Part shown: in pieces, positions 6,364 through 10,083 of the stretch
Layout: each line of letters begins with the position of its first letter
Position numbering within the stretch: the stretch's first letter is position 1
Origin: Lachnospiraceae bacterium
GTDB lineage: Bacteria; Bacillota; Clostridia; Lachnospirales; Lachnospiraceae
Direction of reading: 5' to 3'
NCBI GenBank assembly: GCA_024403585.1
Contig: JAKSRN010000052.1
Span: 1-10,083 of the forward strand
DNA: 10,083 nt
Made by a program: the position numbers and the translations under genes
The notes under the pieces: model-generated
Told to the model about the DNA's origin: nothing
The model's database searches: none
What the model saw: the letters and a program-made list of their open reading frames with translations, nothing else

Positions 6364-7548
6364 TTACTGATTCAGGATCGCGATGGAACGCTGAAGAATA
6401 CCTTTCATTGCTGCAATGCAGATGCCGTAATTTGTAAACGGAACCCCCTGATCGCAGGCACATTTCATACGATACTTTACTTCTCTCTCATTCAGCATAC
6501 AGCCGCCGCAGTGGATCACGAGAGCATACTCGCTCAGGTCTTCCGGAAATCCCTTGCCGGAGCTGGTCTCGATGATCAGATCTTTTCCGCTGTGTTTTTT
6601 CAGCCAGTTCGGAAGCTTCACAGTTCCGATATCGCCGCACTGTCTGTGGTGGGTACATCCCTCGCTGATGAGGATCTTATCTCCATCCTTCAGATTTTCA
6701 ATGGCAGCCACACCTTTCACCGCCACATCCAGAAATCCTTTATATCTTGCCATCAGAATGGAAAATGAAGTCAGCGGGATATCTTCCGGCACATCCTTTG
6801 CAACTCTTTCAAAAGCCTGGCTGTCTGTAATGACCATTGCCGGCTTTCTGCTAAGGGAAGCCAGCGCCTCTTTTACCTTATCTTCCTTGATTCCGAATAC
6901 CAGTCCGTCTCCGTCCAGTACGTCACGGATCATCATCTGCTGAGGCAGGATCATTCTTCCCTTTGGCGCTGCGGAATCAATCGGCATAACCAGCAGGATC
7001 ACATCATCCGGCTGCATCAGGTCTCTGACCAGGACCTGCTTGCTTTCCTGGAGTTTTCCTGCCTTTGCCATGAGATCTTTCAGCTCATAAATATTGGTAC
7101 CTTCTGTGGCAGAGACATAGATCTCATTCTCTGCAGCTTCAGGAACCGACTCCAGAATATCTGCTTTATTCCATGCAACGATCCATGGGATTTCTTTTGC
7201 CTTAAAGAGCTCCAGCAGTTCTTTTTCAGTTTCCTTCAGTCCTTCCTGCACGTCCACGATCAGGACAGCCAGATCCACACGGTTCAGGGTCTGTTTTGTC
7301 TTTTTCACACGGAGTGCTCCCAGTTCTCCTTCATCGTCAAAACCCGGAGTATCAATCACAACGACCGGACCTAAAGGCAGCAGCTCCATAGCTTTTGATA
7401 CCGGATCTGTTGTGGTTCCTTTTGTATCAGAAACAACGGCGAGATCCTGTCCGGTGACAGCATTGACCACGCTGGATTTACCGGCGTTTCTGCGGCCAAA
7501 AAAGCCGATATGTATTCTTTCACTTGAAGGGGTAGCATTCAATGACAT
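6364..7548 (-). CDS. hydF: HydF, [FeFe]-hydrogenase H-cluster maturation GTPase
   Basis: HydF is the scaffold and GTPase that receives the 2Fe precursor made by HydE and HydG and delivers it to apo-[FeFe]-hydrogenase. The 394-residue protein has an N-terminal Era/Der-like GTPase domain: P-loop GRRNAGKSS (18-26), a TTT switch (45-47), DTPGF (66-70), NKAD (127-130) and SATEG (146-150). A dimerisation region follows. The C-terminal cluster domain carries the HydF ligands in GCTHHRQCGD (C298, H300) and HCGGC (C347, C350); the CxH-x46-CxxC spacing fits the family. Length is normal. ATG at 7548 has AAGGAGA about 7 nt upstream. hydE and hydG are not in the window. It lies 100 nt behind the nitrogenase-like pair on the same strand, with its own -10 box, and ends in a strong terminator, so it may be a single-gene unit. 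Der was considered and excluded because of the C-terminal metal motif. Confidence 0.96.
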   Translation of the reverse strand: MSLNATPSSERIHIGFFGRRNAGKSSVVNAVTGQDLAVVSDTKGTTTDPVSKAMELLPLGPVVVIDTPGFDDEGELGALRVKKTKQTLNRVDLAVLIVDVQEGLKETEKELLELFKAKEIPWIVAWNKADILESVPEAAENEIYVSATEGTNIYELKDLMAKAGKLQESKQVLVRDLMQPDDVILLVMPIDSAAPKGRMILPQQMMIRDVLDGDGLVFGIKEDKVKEALASLSRKPAMVITDSQAFERVAKDVPEDIPLTSFSILMARYKGFLDVAVKGVAAIENLKDGDKILISEGCTHHRQCGDIGTVKLPNWLKKHSGKDLIIETSSGKGFPEDLSEYALVIHCGGCMLNEREVKYRMKCACDQGVPFTNYGICIAAMKGILQRSIAILNQ

Positions 7549-7578
7549 ATGGTTTCTCCTTCTCTTTCCTTTTCTGTT

Positions 7579-7584
7579 ATTATA
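7579..7584 (-). promoter_or_regulatory. Probable -10 box of hydF
   Basis: TATAAT in the context GATATAAT lies about 30 nt before the hydF ATG. At 17-18 nt upstream there is no good -35; that position falls inside the GC-rich hairpin at 7599-7618. The promoter is either weak or activator-dependent, or hydF is partly read through from upstream. Confidence 0.45.
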
Positions 7585-7598
7585 TCGTAAAAGCGAAG

Positions 7599-7618
7599 GC
7601 GGTGGGACTTTGCCCCGC
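7599..7618 (-). terminator. GC-rich hairpin between the nitrogenase-like pair and hydF, weak terminator candidate
   Basis: GCGG-T-GGG (7599-7606) can pair with CCCCGC (7613-7618) with a bulged T and a 6-nt loop. On the minus strand it is followed by CTTCGCTTTTA, a poor U-tract. It lies about 30 nt after the stop of the nitrogenase-like gene and overlaps the -35 position for hydF. It may attenuate rather than fully stop transcription. Confidence 0.35.
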
Positions 7619-7648
7619 TGTACTTTGCATTAGAATCATACAAAATCT

Positions 7649-8797
7649 TTACTGCTTCCGTAAAGAAGTTAAGAAGGCATCCATAGTCTGCATCCTTCTA
7701 CGGAAACAGCGGCCTGAGAAGGCCTGATGAGGAAGCTCCCGAAATTCCGCCTCTTCCGGACAGATTGGACGATACAGCGGATCTGCAATGATACTCATGG
7801 CCTGTTTCAGAGCTGTCTCTGCCTCCTCTTCTCCATCGGTCCGGATATCCAGCATTCCGGTCAGTCTCTCATCTGCCTCCACCGGACACACAACCAGGGT
7901 GATCATGCCGGTCTCTCTGGTAATGGCAGCTGCCAGCGAACCCATCGTCACCGGTTCTCCCACAAGATGGATCCTTGCTCCGCAGCTGCAGGCTCCTCTT
8001 TTGAGATACGCGACCTGACTTACTCCGGACTCTTCCGTCTGCTTCACCGCTTTCAGAAGATCTTTGGCAAATGCTCCTACCGGACAGCCTGCCACCCATG
8101 GAATCCCATAAGTTTTCTCCATATATTCAGCCAATGGAAGTCCTACGGAAGACACCACTACATTCACAGATGCATCCACTGCCTTCTGTAACTGTTCCAG
8201 GCTGTCTTCCATAGCCCAGCAGGATTGGATCTTATATCCACCGTCTTCTGCCCATTTTCTTAAGTTTTCCACAGAACCATCTGCCGCAAACTCCAGAGGA
8301 GTTACCCCTAACAGATTGAGGATTCCCTTTTCTCTGCGTGGTTCTCTTGTTTTATCCAGCAGACACTCCGCAGCTTTCAGCATAGCTGCCCCTGCTCCGA
8401 ATACATAATCATGCATGCCGTTGGCCGGCACATAAAAGGCCGGGATTCCGGTATCTGCCGTAAGGATTCTGGCAATTGCCGGGAAATCCGTTCCGTTCAT
8501 ATAAGGGATGGGACTGCTGCAAAGAGCAATAAACTTCGGATGGAGCTCTTCTGCGGCTTCCTCGATCTCCCGGATCAGTTTTTCATCATCTCCCATAATG
8601 GCATCGGTATTGGACAATCCGGAAATAAAGATCAGACTGTCCATGTCATACCATCTTGTCTCATCATGGGTGTTATAGGTGGAATTACAGCCGGAAGGAT
8701 CATGGATCACAACCATGCCGCCCATCTCAAAAAGTGCTGATGCAACGCCTGAAACATCGCCTGTATACACAGGAATTATTCTGTAAGATCGATTCAT
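7649..8797 (-). CDS. Nitrogenase component-1-like protein (NifD/NifK superfamily), second gene of a pair
   Basis: From the ATG at 8797 the protein has 382 residues, shorter than true NifD/NifK (about 480-520) and close to BchN/BchB/Nfl-type proteins. The N-terminal region resembles NifK: a stretch matching the first P-cluster segment but with no cysteine (around residue 12), then HDPSGC (C37) followed by an aromatic/THDE segment, and IALCSSPIP (C93) before a GTDF turn, so two of the three usual cluster cysteines remain. Later come GCPVGAF (about 237-243), GACSCG (C270, C272) and VGEP (279-282), a phrase common in component-1 proteins. The likely role is one half of an electron-accepting reductase heterodimer; substrate unknown. 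The ATG overlaps the upstream stop as ATGA, implying coupling. A TTG at 8812, 6 nt after AAAGGA, would add five residues and is an alternative start. It is not recognisable as nifD, nifK, nifE or nifN. Confidence 0.85.
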   Translation of the reverse strand: MNRSYRIIPVYTGDVSGVASALFEMGGMVVIHDPSGCNSTYNTHDETRWYDMDSLIFISGLSNTDAIMGDDEKLIREIEEAAEELHPKFIALCSSPIPYMNGTDFPAIARILTADTGIPAFYVPANGMHDYVFGAGAAMLKAAECLLDKTREPRREKGILNLLGVTPLEFAADGSVENLRKWAEDGGYKIQSCWAMEDSLEQLQKAVDASVNVVVSSVGLPLAEYMEKTYGIPWVAGCPVGAFAKDLLKAVKQTEESGVSQVAYLKRGACSCGARIHLVGEPVTMGSLAAAITRETGMITLVVCPVEADERLTGMLDIRTDGEEEAETALKQAMSIIADPLYRPICPEEAEFRELPHQAFSGRCFRRRMQTMDAFLTSLRKQ

Positions 8798-10083
8798 ACG
8801 CAGCTTTCGCAACCCAGTCCTTTCCGTGGAACAAGATCCCTTGTGTCCTTCTCCTCGAACCAGGCCTCTACCATAAGAGCAGCCAGCCGTCGGATTCCGT
8901 CAAAGCCATACAGGTCTCCGCCTTCCACTATATTTACAAAATGCTCCGTCGCGCCAAACCATGCCGCCTGGGGACCGATCGCCAGGAGCTTCTCCTTACA
9001 GCCTCTCGGATGGACGCGATTCATCGGCTGGATGGTAGAGCACAGCAGCAGGTCAGGAGCATATTCCTGCAGCCACTTATATTCTTTCTCTTCCTCAGCG
9101 CTGACAGCGTTCAGGAATACCTTTTCCACACGGAAGCCATGGATCAGCAGAAGACGTGCCAGCCCCAGTGGTCTTGGATGGACCACATAATCAATCCAGA
9201 CAGGGGCATCCCCGATGATCTGCTTTGCCTTTTTCATGGCCAGCTCACAGGCTGTCGTCTCTCCGATGAACCATTTTTCCCGTTTCATATCCGGATATTC
9301 GGTAGATGGACAGATCCAGTCCATCAGCTTCTCCTGCTGTTTCCGGATCTCATGATAGGAAAAGCTCATCGGCAGATACATGCCCTCTTTCTGCAGCCGC
9401 TCTGCAGTCAGCTGAACCGGCAGCTTACTGTTTGGAACCACGCCCAGGAAAAGGTCTGCCTGACCAAGTTTCTTATATTCTTCGTAGGTTTCTGTATCTG
9501 TCATCTGAACGAAATCGATGCCGGCTTCATCCAGGATTCTCTTCAGGTCATTGCTCTCTGCAAGCGACACATTGGAGCCGATCAGTGCTGCTTTCTTTTT
9601 GCTCTCAGGCTGTTCATTCAGAGTCTTCTCTGCCGGACATGAATCGTCAGCATCCCCACATTTCTCATCCTTCAACACCCTGTACATAGCGATGCGCAGC
9701 TTCTGATCCGGAGTCAGTCCTTCTTTCTGCATGATCGGATCCATCCAGCCCCGGATAAAATCAATGTCCGGGAATTCCGATTCCAGCTCCCTGTAGATGC
9801 GATTGATATCACATCCCAGAAAATGATGGGTACACACAGTAAAGAGACAGACTGCCGGAGGTCTCTTCGGCAGTTTCCGGATCACATCTGCCACTCCTTC
9901 GATGGTGATCTCCTCCACAGTGCCCTCAATCAGATCCTCTTCCTTCAGGATCACAAAGGAAAAGCGCTCTTCCCGGTTCATCTCTGCTGCTGTCAGTACA
10001 ACACCTCTCATGCAGTTGATGGCACAGACATAGATCTGCTGACACTCTGGGACATTCATTCCGATGTGTACAATATTCCAGGT
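8794..10083 (-). CDS. Nitrogenase component-1-like protein, first gene of the pair (5' end cut by window)
   Basis: The frame is open to the right edge. Before the Met at 10059 eight more codons (T-W-N-I-V-H-I-G) read on without a stop or a good ribosome binding site, so that Met is probably internal and the true start lies outside. Numbering from it, the visible 421 residues carry an N-terminal cysteine cluster (C6, C12, C16) in a PECQQIYVCAINC segment, LFTVCTHHFLGCD (C76, C83), a low-complexity charged linker near 131-156, and a Rossmann-like half ending in EGGDLYGFDG (379-388). That last phrase resembles the NifD region after its FeMo-cofactor histidine, but the histidine is not clearly kept. 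The protein ends in GCESCV (C417, C420). It overlaps the next gene by 4 nt and presumably forms a heterotetramer with it. Function unknown; nitrogen fixation is unlikely. A NifH-like reductase gene is expected beyond the window. Confidence 0.82.
   Translation of the reverse strand, partial: TWNIVHIGMNVPECQQIYVCAINCMRGVVLTAAEMNREERFSFVILKEEDLIEGTVEEITIEGVADVIRKLPKRPPAVCLFTVCTHHFLGCDINRIYRELESEFPDIDFIRGWMDPIMQKEGLTPDQKLRIAMYRVLKDEKCGDADDSCPAEKTLNEQPESKKKAALIGSNVSLAESNDLKRILDEAGIDFVQMTDTETYEEYKKLGQADLFLGVVPNSKLPVQLTAERLQKEGMYLPMSFSYHEIRKQQEKLMDWICPSTEYPDMKREKWFIGETTACELAMKKAKQIIGDAPVWIDYVVHPRPLGLARLLLIHGFRVEKVFLNAVSAEEEKEYKWLQEYAPDLLLCSTIQPMNRVHPRGCKEKLLAIGPQAAWFGATEHFVNIVEGGDLYGFDGIRRLAALMVEAWFEEKDTRDLVPRKGLGCESCV

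Noticed and set aside
6364..7548. Ribosome-assembly GTPase Der/EngA or Era
   Set aside because: There is only one GTPase domain and the C-terminus carries the HydF CxH/CxxC metal ligands.
7649..10083. True nitrogenase nifDK or cofactor scaffold nifEN
   Set aside because: The proteins are too short, the cysteine set is incomplete, FeMo-cofactor ligands are not evident and no nif biosynthetic gene is nearby.
1..10083. CRISPR arrays, tRNA genes, insertion sequences or phage attachment sites
   Set aside because: No regularly spaced repeats, tRNA-like cloverleaf, transposase or terminal inverted repeats were seen on either strand.

Overview
The window looks like chromosomal DNA of a gut-type acetogenic Clostridium relative, most probably a Lachnospiraceae such as Blautia. 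This rests on three things: a Wood-Ljungdahl methylene-THF reductase operon of the MetF/MetV/RnfC2 type, an [FeFe]-hydrogenase maturase (HydF), and strong AGGAGG-type ribosome binding sites with sigma-A-like promoters. The genus is an inference from gene content. Every gene I support lies on the minus strand, so transcription runs from the right edge to the left edge. Both edges cut a gene.

Right part (10083 to 7649): two translationally coupled genes encode nitrogenase component-1-like (NifD/NifK superfamily) proteins. The first is cut by the window edge; the second follows through an ATGA overlap. They lack recognisable FeMo-cofactor ligands and keep only part of the P-cluster cysteine pattern, so they look like an uncharacterised nitrogenase-like reductase rather than a nitrogen-fixing enzyme. 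A NifH-like partner would be expected just beyond the right edge. Next comes hydF (7548 to 6364), with its own -10 box and a GC-rich hairpin separating it from the nitrogenase-like pair, and then a long A/T-stem terminator (6279-6326).

Middle part (6271 to 3799): a promoter whose -10 box sits in an 8-bp inverted repeat drives a thymidylate synthase-family gene and, 60 nt later, a membrane-anchored L,D-transpeptidase (PG_binding_4 plus YkuD). This unit ends at a strong 12-bp-stem terminator (3799-3859).

Left part (3770 to 1): a short AT-rich spacer with CGTGA direct and inverted repeats leads to a good promoter (TGGACA-N18-TATAAT) and a roughly 110-nt leader. The leader can fold into one long stem, and part of that stem is complementary to the rnfC2 Shine-Dalgarno sequence, so it is a candidate translational riboswitch. 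The operon is rnfC2 (a MetV-like domain fused to RnfC), metV and metF (3' end cut by the window). Together these should form the NADH-dependent methylene-THF reductase of the methyl branch of acetogenesis.

The two most interesting points are the nitrogenase-like pair beside hydF and the structured leader in front of rnfC2. No tRNA, rRNA, CRISPR array, transposase or phage gene was seen.
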